A stretch of DNA of 64,000 nucleotides from Catenulispora sp. MAP5-51 (GTDB lineage: Bacteria; Actinomycetota; Actinomycetes; Streptomycetales; Catenulisporaceae): positions 431,568 to 495,567 of the forward strand of contig NZ_JBGCCH010000005.1 in the NCBI RefSeq assembly GCF_041261205.1, given 5' to 3'. The notes beneath the pieces were generated by a model. It did not search any database and had not been told where the DNA came from. It was given only the letters and a program-made list of their open reading frames with translations. The first letter of the stretch is position 1. Every line of letters starts with the position of its first letter. The position numbers and the translations under genes were made by a program. Positions 18,000 to 25,341 of the stretch are shown here, in pieces.

Positions 18000-19793
18000 A
18001 TGAGTGCATACGCGCCCCACATCCACTACGGCGAACCCGCCCCCGAAGCTGACGATCCGACCTCAGCCGCTGGAACCCCGGCCGAACGCGCGGCCGAGGC
18101 AGCGTGGCTGGCGGTGTCGGCGGACTTGACCGACGTCATGCCTGAGCTGTGCTACCGCGACGATTTGATCGTGAAGGCGGTGGCCGGGACGTCGGCCGGT
18201 GCCCCGGCGATGTTCACCCCGGCAACCGCTGTGATCGAGATCGACCGCACGCTGTTCACAGGTGTGGATCCCGAATCGATCCGGCCGTTTCTGCCGACCG
18301 ACTACTTTCGCTATCCGGCTGCCTGGGGCGGCCTGGTGCACGAGGCGGCGCACGCCGAACATTCCACGTGGACTCCGGCCGACGTCGCCGTGCACCCCTC
18401 GAACGCGGTCGCGGCCGCCGTGCTGTTGGAGGAGTCCCGCATCGAGGCCGCTCATCTGGCCGGACGGCCTGATGACCGGCTGTGGCTGCGCGCGGGGACG
18501 ACCACCATCGTGTGGCCGGAGCTGTCGGCGGCCGGAATCACAGGCTGCGAAACCGCCGCGCAGGCCGCCGCGCTGGTCCTGGCCCGGGTCGACGCCGGGA
18601 TCCTCACAAAAGCTGAGGTCGCGCCGCTGCGGCAGGCCGTTGAGTCTGCCCTCGGCGCGGAGGCTGTGGCAGAGCTCGAGCGCGTGTGGCGGTCGGCCCA
18701 TATCGTCGAGGACGGTGACAAGCAGGCGATGCTCGACCTCGGTACAGCCTGGTGCCGCGCAATCGGCCAGGACCCCGAGGCCGAAGCGCCGACCGGTGGG
18801 CATTGTGCGCACGGCCCGGCCGACTCGTCAGCCGGCGCTAGTGCTCCCGGGAGTCTCCCGGGGGGCTCCGAGGCAACGGTGGGCGCGGTTACATCGGCGG
18901 CTGCCGAGGTCGCGGCGGCGGTAAAGGCCGCCGTGGATGCGACTGTCGGCGATGGAGCCGAGGCTGCGAATCGTGCGGCCGAGGAACACGTCCGGCGAGT
19001 CAAGGGCGAGCGGGCGGCGAAGAAGACGTTTGGCTCCAGCCGGGCCCGGATCCGTACCCGGCCGCCGACCGACGCCGAGCGGGGCGCTGCCGCCGCGCTG
19101 GCGAAACAACTGCGCGCAGCCTCCTACCGGGATCGGGCCACGACGAAGATCGCGGCGGAGCTCCCACCGGGACGTTTGCGGATGCGCGCAGCGATGGTCC
19201 GCGACGCGCAACGTGCGGCCGGTGCCATGCCGACCGCGAAGCCGTTCACCACCATGGTTCGCCGCACGGTGCAGCGCCCGCCGCTGCGAGTGGGGATCGC
19301 GGTAGACACCTCCGGTTCGATGTCCTGCGCCGAAGGTCCTTTGTCCTCGGCCGCGTGGATCGTCGCGACGGCCGTCGCGGCTGCCGATCCGGCCTCTGCG
19401 ACCGCGACGGTCGGTTACGGCAACGTCGAGTTGAGGGCGTACACCCGCCCCGGCCAGATTCCGGCAGGTGCCCCGGTGATCCGCACCGGTGGCGGCGACG
19501 AAAGGTTTTGCGAAGCCGTTGACGCCCTAGACGCGGCCCTCGGGCTGACCCGGCCCGACGCTGCCCGCCTGCTGGTCGTGGTCTCCGATGGCCTGTATTT
19601 CGCTGACGAACGCAGAGGCGGAGAGGATCGCGTCAACCGCCTGACCACCGCCGGGTGTGCGGTGCTGTGGCTGACGCTCACTGGCGCCTCGGACGTCATC
19701 GGTGACGCCACCGAACTCGTCATCGACGACCTCGCCACAGCCGGGGCCGAAATCGGCCGCGCCGCCGTCAAGGCCCTGGCCGCAGCTCGCTGA
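18000..19793 (+). CDS. VWA-domain protein, partner of the MoxR-type ATPase
   Basis: A 597-residue protein. The N-terminal part (about 1-240) includes VHEAAHAEHSTW, a metalloprotease-like HEAAH signature as seen in CobT/VWA-type proteins. The middle is Ala/Glu-rich and probably coiled. The C-terminal VWA domain (about 415-590) has the MIDAS motif VAVDTSGSMS, a conserved Thr in TGGGDERF and LLVVVSDG. With the AAA+ gene upstream this forms a MoxR-VWA chaperone-like pair. Whether HEAAH binds metal is untested. ATG 18000 follows CGGAG. Confidence 0.85.
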   Translation: MSAYAPHIHYGEPAPEADDPTSAAGTPAERAAEAAWLAVSADLTDVMPELCYRDDLIVKAVAGTSAGAPAMFTPATAVIEIDRTLFTGVDPESIRPFLPTDYFRYPAAWGGLVHEAAHAEHSTWTPADVAVHPSNAVAAAVLLEESRIEAAHLAGRPDDRLWLRAGTTTIVWPELSAAGITGCETAAQAAALVLARVDAGILTKAEVAPLRQAVESALGAEAVAELERVWRSAHIVEDGDKQAMLDLGTAWCRAIGQDPEAEAPTGGHCAHGPADSSAGASAPGSLPGGSEATVGAVTSAAAEVAAAVKAAVDATVGDGAEAANRAAEEHVRRVKGERAAKKTFGSSRARIRTRPPTDAERGAAAALAKQLRAASYRDRATTKIAAELPPGRLRMRAAMVRDAQRAAGAMPTAKPFTTMVRRTVQRPPLRVGIAVDTSGSMSCAEGPLSSAAWIVATAVAAADPASATATVGYGNVELRAYTRPGQIPAGAPVIRTGGGDERFCEAVDALDAALGLTRPDAARLLVVVSDGLYFADERRGGEDRVNRLTTAGCAVLWLTLTGASDVIGDATELVIDDLATAGAEIGRAAVKALAAAR

Positions 19794-19802
19794 ACACGCC
19801 CA

Positions 19803-19830
19803 CCGGTGGCCCGTTCACGCGGGCCACCGG
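19803..19830 (+). terminator. Hairpin after the VWA gene
   Basis: A perfect 11-bp stem (19803-19813 against 19820-19830) with a 6-nt loop starts 9 nt after the VWA stop. It fits a terminator of the AAA+/VWA unit. Confidence 0.65.
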
Positions 19831-19888
19831 AACCCGCGACCGTCCCCAACCATGTTGCTAGCTCGACGACGAAAGGCCCTGATCTCGC

Positions 19889-20491
19889 GTGAATACCATT
19901 CGCGTCGCCTCCCGCACGGTCTCGACCGCAGGTCGCTGCGACACTCCGGCTCCGGCCGCAGCCGACCTCGCCCACGCCCTGCTCGAAGGTGGATGGACCC
20001 TGAGCGGCGTTGCCGTGCGTGTCGTTCACACTGCCCGCTTGATGGACGACTCGGGGCTCGCTGTCGCAGTCTCCTCCGAGGCCGGCAACGTTCGCCTCGA
20101 CTTCGACTCCGAAGGTCGCTACATGGCCGATGGCCTGTCCCGCCCCGCCTGGCACGCTGAGGCCACCGCAGACCTGCCAATCGAAGTCCTGGCTGCGGTA
20201 ACCAGCGCGAACGTCGCCGCCTTCGGTGACGACCGTGAAGTCGGCGACGTGCTGCTCGAGGCCGGGTGGCATCAGCCGTATCCCGGCGAATCGAGGTGGA
20301 TCGGCTTCGACGGGGCTCGCGATGTGTGCTGCATCGACGACGAACTCGAGGCCACTGACCTGCCGTGGGAGATCCGGTACCGGGCGGGACGCCCGATCAC
20401 CGTCTACGCCAGCGCAGACACTCCGGCCGCTCTGATCGCAGCCTTCGCCCTCACCACCGCACCCGCGCACCCTGTCACCCCCACTACCTGA
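19889..20491 (+). CDS. DUF317-like protein (paralogue 1)
   Basis: A 200-residue protein made of two related halves. Each half carries a GGW/AGW segment followed by strands, then an Ala-rich helix: half 1 ends SRPAWHAEATADLPIEVLAA, half 2 ends RPITVYASADTPAALIAAFA. This strand-then-helix ending is typical of DUF317 proteins of actinobacteria, which occur in ICEs and near transfer genes. Function unknown. The GTG start at 19889 has GACGAAAGG upstream. It is the only one of the group preceded by a strong terminator, so it may begin a new operon. Confidence 0.6.
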   Translation: MNTIRVASRTVSTAGRCDTPAPAAADLAHALLEGGWTLSGVAVRVVHTARLMDDSGLAVAVSSEAGNVRLDFDSEGRYMADGLSRPAWHAEATADLPIEVLAAVTSANVAAFGDDREVGDVLLEAGWHQPYPGESRWIGFDGARDVCCIDDELEATDLPWEIRYRAGRPITVYASADTPAALIAAFALTTAPAHPVTPTT

Positions 20492-20510
20492 CCAGCCCAC
20501 TGATCACGCG

Positions 20511-20540
20511 GCGGGCGCGGTGCAGCTGCCTTGCGCCCGC
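20511..20540 (+). terminator. Hairpin after DUF317 paralogue 1
   Basis: An 8-bp GC-only stem (20511-20518 against 20533-20540) lies about 20 nt after the stop codon, continuing the pattern of one hairpin per gene end in this block. Confidence 0.4.
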
Positions 20541-20561
20541 TGACCAGGTCGACCTTGCGCT

Positions 20562-20723
20562 GTGGGTCGACTGTGGCACGAACCACGCCGCCCGGAGCTC
20601 GACCGCAATGTTCGGCGACGGGTCTCGGTCGAAGCGATGGCCGCGCTTCTCACCGATCTGGTCCGCCCAGAACCGCTGAACCCGTGCCCTGCCGACCAGC
20701 CGTTGGTGCCGACGGCCAGCTGA
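20562..20723 (+). CDS. Possible 53-residue protein
   Basis: A short reading frame from GTG 20562 to TGA 20721-20723 gives a 53-residue protein with a basic N-terminus (LWHEPRRPELDRNVRRR), an amphipathic helix (VSVEAMAALLTDLVRP) and a Pro-rich tail. Codon use is GC-biased at the third position. The ribosome binding site is weak. It fills part of an otherwise empty 400-bp gap and lies between two hairpins, as neighbouring genes do. Function unknown. Confidence 0.35.
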   Translation: MGRLWHEPRRPELDRNVRRRVSVEAMAALLTDLVRPEPLNPCPADQPLVPTAS

Positions 20724-20900
20724 CTGCCGGGCCCGGCTCAAGGGTCCAGCCGTGAAACCCCCGACGGGCGCGAGAGTGGCTCCCCGCGCCCGCCGGGCCA
20801 CGACCAACCAATCTCCTGCCCCGATGCCCTGCGAGACGTCTTCGGCAACCACCCTGTCGCCGCTGACCATCCACATCCACAGCGGAAAGCACCCACACTC

Positions 20901-21691
20901 ATGAACCACACACCTGCTGCAACCAGCGTGCAACTCGCCCGCGCCGAGGTCCTCGGTAAAGCCCTGGTCCGACGCGGCTGGACCAGCCGTCGCGAACCTC
21001 GTGCCAAGCATCCCGGAGCGATCGGCGCGACCACTTACACCCGTCCCGGTCTCGAGACTCTCATCCTCACTTTCGGCGGACGCCACGGCCAAATGGTCGA
21101 GATCACCGCTCAGGCCACGTATGGATTCCGTGGGGAAGGCAGCCGCCGGGTTCGAGCAGCGAAGCCGTCTTGGCGGCTGACCGCATACGACGCTCCCATC
21201 GCGGCGGTACTCGCCGCCGCGACCGCGGGCGTCGACGATCCGCTGGATTCAAATGCGCTCGAAAGCGCCGGATGGAGGTTGAGCATGCGCTCGCCGTCAA
21301 AGACGCCGACGGCTCGATGCGCTTCAACGCTGATGCGTCACTGCCAATTGCGGTGAAGGTGCTGGCCACTCGGTTCACCCGTCCGGACGGCGCGCTGAGG
21401 GCCACATTCCACCTCCCTACCTACACCCCGCCGTGCGAGCACTGCACCCATCACGGCGAGCTTGGCGGTACCGGCGGCTGGATCGTCGCTGGACCCGGGT
21501 TCACCGCCGAGGCCACCGCTCATATTCCGACCTCTGTGATCGGCGCATTCGTTCGCGCCCTACCCGGTAGCCGGCAGAACCACCCGGCCGCGCCGTCCAA
21601 AGAGCTGCCGGTCAGGCCTCGAAACCGTGCCGAATCGGTTCCTGCAGCCACTAGCCCGCCCGGTACCCGACTGACGGCGGTGGTGTGCTGA
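20901..21691 (+). pseudogene. DUF317-like paralogue 2, frameshifted
   Basis: Two overlapping frames together encode one DUF317-like protein. The first (from ATG 20901) carries ALVRRGWTSRRE and KPSWRLTAYDAPIAAVLAA and leaves the family pattern after LESAGW near 21270. The second frame, open to 21691, continues with VEHALAVKDADGSMRF and ends with WIVAGPGFTAEATAHIPTS. Adding one G to the GG at 21274-21275 would join them as AGW-EVEHALAV. Either the gene is broken, or this is a base-calling error, or the second part is expressed alone from ATG 21272 (139 residues). Confidence 0.6.
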
Positions 21692-22272
21692 TGCCTCACC
21701 TCTTCGCAGTCCAGCGTGCAGTGGGAGAGGAACTGCTTGCCGCCGCGTGGCATGCCTCCTCGATCGCGATCGGCTCCCAGATCGGCTCGGCGTGGGTGTT
21801 GTTCGATCCCTCGAGACGCATCAGAGTCCACATGCGCGCCGACCTGGCCAACGTCCTGATCGAGGTCAGTACCACTCACCGGCCTGGCAGACCGCTACAT
21901 TCGCCCTTGTGGACGCTGACGGTGCACCATGCTCCGGTCAAAGACTTGATTGGGGCGCTGCGCGCGGCTCCTGCGGCGTCCGAAGGTGGCACAGGCCGAG
22001 ACCGGCGCGCCATCATCGGCGCACTCTCGCAGGCCGGGATGCTCCCTGATCGGTCCCGGCTGGCCCGCACGCTGTCCGGCACTGCGGTCTGGCGTAGCCC
22101 CGGCCGCGACCTACAGGCCAGCTGGTGTGCGCCATGCCGCGCACAGACCGGCGGCTGGCAGGTTCTCACGCCGACGGTCCACCTGGACGCCTCACCCGCC
22201 ACACCGGCGGCTGTCCTGGCCCCGATGATCGCAGCGTCTCTTCGTACTGCTGGAACGGAGATGGAGCGATGA
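21691..22272 (+). CDS. DUF317-like protein (paralogue 3)
   Basis: A 193-residue, apparently intact member of the DUF317-like group. Half 1 ends SPLWTLTVHHAPVKDLIGAL and half 2 ends LTPTVHLDASPATPAAVLAP, the same strand-helix signature as paralogues 1, 2 and 4. CAPC near residue 147 resembles CEHC of paralogue 2. ATG 21691 overlaps the stop of the upstream gene (TGATG) and its TGA overlaps the next ATG, so the genes are translationally coupled. Function unknown. Confidence 0.6.
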   Translation: MPHLFAVQRAVGEELLAAAWHASSIAIGSQIGSAWVLFDPSRRIRVHMRADLANVLIEVSTTHRPGRPLHSPLWTLTVHHAPVKDLIGALRAAPAASEGGTGRDRRAIIGALSQAGMLPDRSRLARTLSGTAVWRSPGRDLQASWCAPCRAQTGGWQVLTPTVHLDASPATPAAVLAPMIAASLRTAGTEMER

Positions 22273-22541
22273 CCGAAGAACCTCCGGGTAATGCCGCTGA
22301 CTCCGCCATGCTCGCCTGGCTTGGTGGCGACGACACCGTGACAGACGCCGCGAACAGAATCTGGGATGCCGCCGGTGAGGTGATCGACGCGACCGCCGCG
22401 CTCCACGCCGCCCAACGCAATCTGGAGGTCGCCACGGACGCCTATTCCGTGGCCGTTCGCGGCAGCCGCATCCCGGCCGCAGATGCCGAACGCATCGGGG
22501 CCGCCTTCATCCTTCGCATCGGGCGCAGTCGCATCGCCTAA
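22269..22541 (+). CDS. Small helical hypothetical protein
   Basis: A 90-residue protein starting at ATG 22269, which overlaps the stop of DUF317 paralogue 3. Predicted to be almost fully helical (DAAGEVIDATAALHAAQRNL) and possibly coiled. No family is recognised. Coupling implies function together with the DUF317-like proteins. Confidence 0.55.
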   Translation: MTEEPPGNAADSAMLAWLGGDDTVTDAANRIWDAAGEVIDATAALHAAQRNLEVATDAYSVAVRGSRIPAADAERIGAAFILRIGRSRIA

Positions 22542-22686
22542 CTTGGCCAATCCGCCAATGCAGAGGGCGGATAAGCGGCGTGATCGTCGCACTGTCCTCG
22601 GCAGTGAAGGCCAAGTACCGCCCATGCGCTCGAATCGATTCGCTCGGGCACCCCACATCCTCCTTGAGAAGGGCAGGTTCTTGATC

Positions 22687-22908
22687 ATGAGCAGCGCCGT
22701 TCCCGATCCGCGCGGCACCGGTCCCACGACCATCCCCACCCGACCCCCGATTCCACCCGCACCGGCGGACGCATGCCTGAACTTCAACCTGATCGACGGC
22801 CGCGTCGTGTGCCTGTCAGTGCCGCAACCACTGGGTGAAGCTGACGTCGCCTTCGTCCTCGCCATCGTGCAAGCCCACGTCACCGCCGTCGCCCGACGCG
22901 GCCACTGA
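22687..22908 (+). CDS. Small hypothetical protein
   Basis: A 73-residue protein with a Pro-rich N-terminus and a compact C-terminal half (FNLIDGRVVCLSVPQ, then an amphipathic helix EADVAFVLAIVQAH). GAAGGG lies about 12 nt upstream of ATG 22687. No family recognised. It lies in the same direction as its neighbours, 17 nt before the ParB-like gene. Confidence 0.5.
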   Translation: MSSAVPDPRGTGPTTIPTRPPIPPAPADACLNFNLIDGRVVCLSVPQPLGEADVAFVLAIVQAHVTAVARRGH

Positions 22909-22925
22909 CGCCGGCACGGACAGCG

Positions 22926-23399
22926 ATGAGCAAGAAGAAGCAGAGCCGCGCAAAGAAGCCAGCCCCTATCCCCAAGGCAAAGAGCCCGCGGCCAGTTCCG
23001 CTCCACGAGCAACAGTACGCATTGATCGGCGGCGTTCTGCTAGACGTTGAAGCAGCGTTCCGCCTCCTCCGCGCGACACCTCGGCGTGCAGCGCGTATCG
23101 ATGTCGATGCGTGGGCTCGGCTATACGGAATGGACGGCGGTCTCAACGCCCCGATCCGCGTCGGTCCTCTGTTCGACCCTGATCACGCCGCTACCGCCGA
23201 CCTACGCAGACCGCTGATCCTCGTCACCCTCACCCTCGATGAGAGTGAGGAGGTCCAGCTCATCGCGGACGGCAGCCATCGGCTCTTCCGGGCGTTCAGA
23301 GAAGGTCGTAGCACCCTCCTTGCCTGGGTCCTGACCGCAACCGAGACCCAAGCCATCACCATCGCCGGCCCCACTCTTAAGGACAGCGCCACGAAATGA
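22926..23399 (+). CDS. ParB/sulfiredoxin-like fold protein
   Basis: A 157-residue protein with a Lys-rich N-terminal tail (MSKKKQSRAKKPAPIPKAK) and a C-terminal stretch ADGSHRLFRAFREGRSTLLA. This resembles the DGxHR...REG motif of ParB-like nuclease/sulfiredoxin folds. It may bind nucleotide or DNA and act in element maintenance, but it is shorter than a partition ParB and has no clear helix-turn-helix. Its TGA overlaps the ATG of DUF317 paralogue 4. Confidence 0.5.
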   Translation: MSKKKQSRAKKPAPIPKAKSPRPVPLHEQQYALIGGVLLDVEAAFRLLRATPRRAARIDVDAWARLYGMDGGLNAPIRVGPLFDPDHAATADLRRPLILVTLTLDESEEVQLIADGSHRLFRAFREGRSTLLAWVLTATETQAITIAGPTLKDSATK

Positions 23400-24005
23400 C
23401 CAACAACTCCATGGCCGTCGTCTCGACCGTCGGTGCAACGCTGGCCTCTGACGGCTGGGTATGCACCGAAGTCCGTCCGTCGTGGGCTGACGTTGTGGCC
23501 TGGTGCCTCGTCGCCCCTGATCAAACCGTCCGCCTCGTGGCTACCCCAGCGACAGATGGATCGATCGTGGCTGACCTGACGGGCCACCCTGTCGGACACC
23601 TATCGGCCGCCATCTGGACGTTGACGATCACCGATCCCGATGCGGCACATCTGATCGCAGTCGCCCGTGCCGCAGCCGCAGACCGGTTGAGGGCGGTACT
23701 CAGCCTGGCCAACCATCTCGAGGGGTCCGGATGGAAGCTGGAGGCTGACAAGTCACAGCTCGGCGCGTTGTGTCAGATGACGTCCGCGCGCAGCCGTACG
23801 CTCACCCGTCTCGCTGGCACCGAGGAGGTGCCGGGCGGGTGGGTCGTCGAGGGCGATGGCTTGCGAGGCGCGGCGACGGACGGTGTCCCCCATCGCGGTG
23901 CTGGCTGTCCTCGCTGCCGGGCTTTCCGAGGCGACCGCACCAGGCTCGGTTCCGGTGGCGTACGCCGCCGAAAGACCGGAGGCTCCCGAGCCCGACGCGT
24001 CGTGA
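23396..24005 (+). pseudogene. DUF317-like paralogue 4, frameshifted at a C run
   Basis: The frame from ATG 23396 has the DUF317-like pattern (GHLSAAIWTLTITDPDAAHL, EGSGWKLEADK, GGWVVEGDGLRGAATDGV) up to the run CCCCC at 23887-23891. Removing one C gives VPIAVLAVLAAGLSEA and a natural stop at 24003-24005, matching the ends of the paralogues. As printed, the frame instead runs into the next gene, making a false 283-residue fusion. It is thus a frameshift mutation or a homopolymer error. The ATG overlaps the ParB-like stop. Confidence 0.65.
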
Positions 24006-24247
24006 GTCGAGTCATCGTTCAGGCGGTCCGCACTGTGCGGGCCGCCTTGAAGCGTTTCTGGTCCAGCTCGTCTGGCCGGACCACTACGATCGGCCACCCG
24101 GCCGCCGTGTGGACCGTATGGACGGTACTGGACCATCCCGATCCTGACCTGCTGGCTCTTGCTGCTCTCACCCTGGGCGGCCTGGTCCATCCCGCCGACA
24201 CGTTGCTTGTCGCCTTGATCGAGACCGGTCGGCGCCGCGACCTCTGA
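24002..24247 (+). CDS. Small hypothetical protein downstream of DUF317 paralogue 4
   Basis: An 81-residue protein starting at GTG 24002, which overlaps the reconstructed stop of paralogue 4 (GTGA). It has a basic N-terminus (QAVRTVRAALKRFW) and a hydrophobic C-terminal half (LLALAALTLGGLVHPADTLLVALI) that could be one or two membrane segments. In the uncorrected sequence it appears fused to the upstream gene. Function unknown; the neighbour is a DUF2637 membrane protein. Confidence 0.5.
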   Translation: MSRVIVQAVRTVRAALKRFWSSSSGRTTTIGHPAAVWTVWTVLDHPDPDLLALAALTLGGLVHPADTLLVALIETGRRRDL

Positions 24248-24310
24248 CCGGCCAGCAGGGTCGACCCCAACTCCGGCACAGCAGCACCAGTCGACAGCGA
24301 AGGAGGCCAT

Positions 24311-25240
24311 GTGTTTCGTTATGGTCGTTTCACCCGCCCAACGGAGAGTTCCGAGACCGACCAGCCACCCGGCCCGGGCCGTGCGGCGACAGACAACCCG
24401 GCCGCACAGTGGGCGAGCGCGAACCCGGCCCATACCCCGGCCTCAGCGATCCGTGTGGCACGGATCGGCGGAACGATCGCCGACGTCGCCGCTGCCGCTT
24501 TCAGCGCTCACACCCTGTACCACCTGGGCGGGCAACTCGACCTCGGCCCGTGGACCGCGTGGCTCCTGCCGGCCACGCTCGATGTCTTCGCCTTCACCGC
24601 CTTGGCCGTCGGTTACAGCCTGCCGGTCGACCACCCAGGTCAGAAGCAGGTCCTGCGCACCGCGAGGCTCGCCTTCGCCATGACGATCAGCAGCAACTTC
24701 CTGGATCACTTCTTGCAGAAGGCGGGTCAACTGGTCGACCCGACAGTCCGTGACCTGCTTTTGGTGGTCGTGGCGACCATGCCGTCTCTGGTGGTCGAGC
24801 GGCTGCTGAAACTACAGAGCCAGCTGAACGGGCGTCGGGCAGCTGAGCAGGGCCATGAAGGCGGAGAGCGACCGGATTGCCCAAGCATCGACCAGCCTGT
24901 GGGCCAGGGCACCCTCGCCCACAAGGTTCATGCCGACCAGATGGTGGCCGCGGGCCCGGCCACGGACGACCATCGACTTGCCAGGACCGACCACTCGGCC
25001 GCGAGGCCTGGCCTCCATCGTCCAGACTGGACCATCGAGGGCGCACCGGCGTTCGCGGACCTGTCTTTGCGCCTCGGCCGCCGCCCGTCAGCTCGCGAGT
25101 TCCAGCAGGAGCTAGCGAGCCTTACCAAGGCGCTGATCGCGTCTGGGTACCTGGCCGCTGGCGCCCGATCGCCATCGATCACTACGGCTAAGCGTGTCCG
25201 CGCGGCTTTGGAGGCCGGCCAATCACTAGCCAACAAGTGA
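24311..25240 (+). CDS. DUF2637 (Spd-like) membrane protein
   Basis: A 309-residue protein with the DUF2637 membrane module at about residues 50-170: four hydrophobic segments including AWLLPATLDVFAFTALAVGY and DLLLVVVATMPSLVVERLL. The C-terminal domain (about 235-305) is a small helical, DNA-binding-like region (RLGRRPSAREFQQELASL). DUF2637 proteins are typical of actinobacterial plasmids and ICEs, often as Spd proteins for intramycelial spread. The GTG start at 24311 has GAAGGAGG 6 nt upstream. Confidence 0.75.
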   Translation: MFRYGRFTRPTESSETDQPPGPGRAATDNPAAQWASANPAHTPASAIRVARIGGTIADVAAAAFSAHTLYHLGGQLDLGPWTAWLLPATLDVFAFTALAVGYSLPVDHPGQKQVLRTARLAFAMTISSNFLDHFLQKAGQLVDPTVRDLLLVVVATMPSLVVERLLKLQSQLNGRRAAEQGHEGGERPDCPSIDQPVGQGTLAHKVHADQMVAAGPATDDHRLARTDHSAARPGLHRPDWTIEGAPAFADLSLRLGRRPSAREFQQELASLTKALIASGYLAAGARSPSITTAKRVRAALEAGQSLANK

Positions 25241-25341
25241 TGGCATGGTGCGAAGGACCGACAGCAGTAAGCAGCAATTCGATCTTGACTGTCGGCAGGG
25301 CCATAGCAGTTGACCAGGCTAACGAGGCGCTGGCCACAGAA

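Noticed and set aside
20752..20904. Possible 50-residue gene before DUF317 paralogue 2
   Set aside because: It ends with an ATGA overlap, but its start region contains a GC-rich hairpin (20765-20792) and the product is low-complexity.
21876..23012. Minus-strand frame of 378 codons
   Set aside because: Covers four supported small plus-strand genes with overlapping starts and stops; no motif or start signal.
23396..24247. One 283-residue protein joining DUF317 paralogue 4 and the next gene
   Set aside because: The family pattern ends at the C run and continues in the other frame to a stop that overlaps a good GTG start; the fusion is best explained by a one-base shift.
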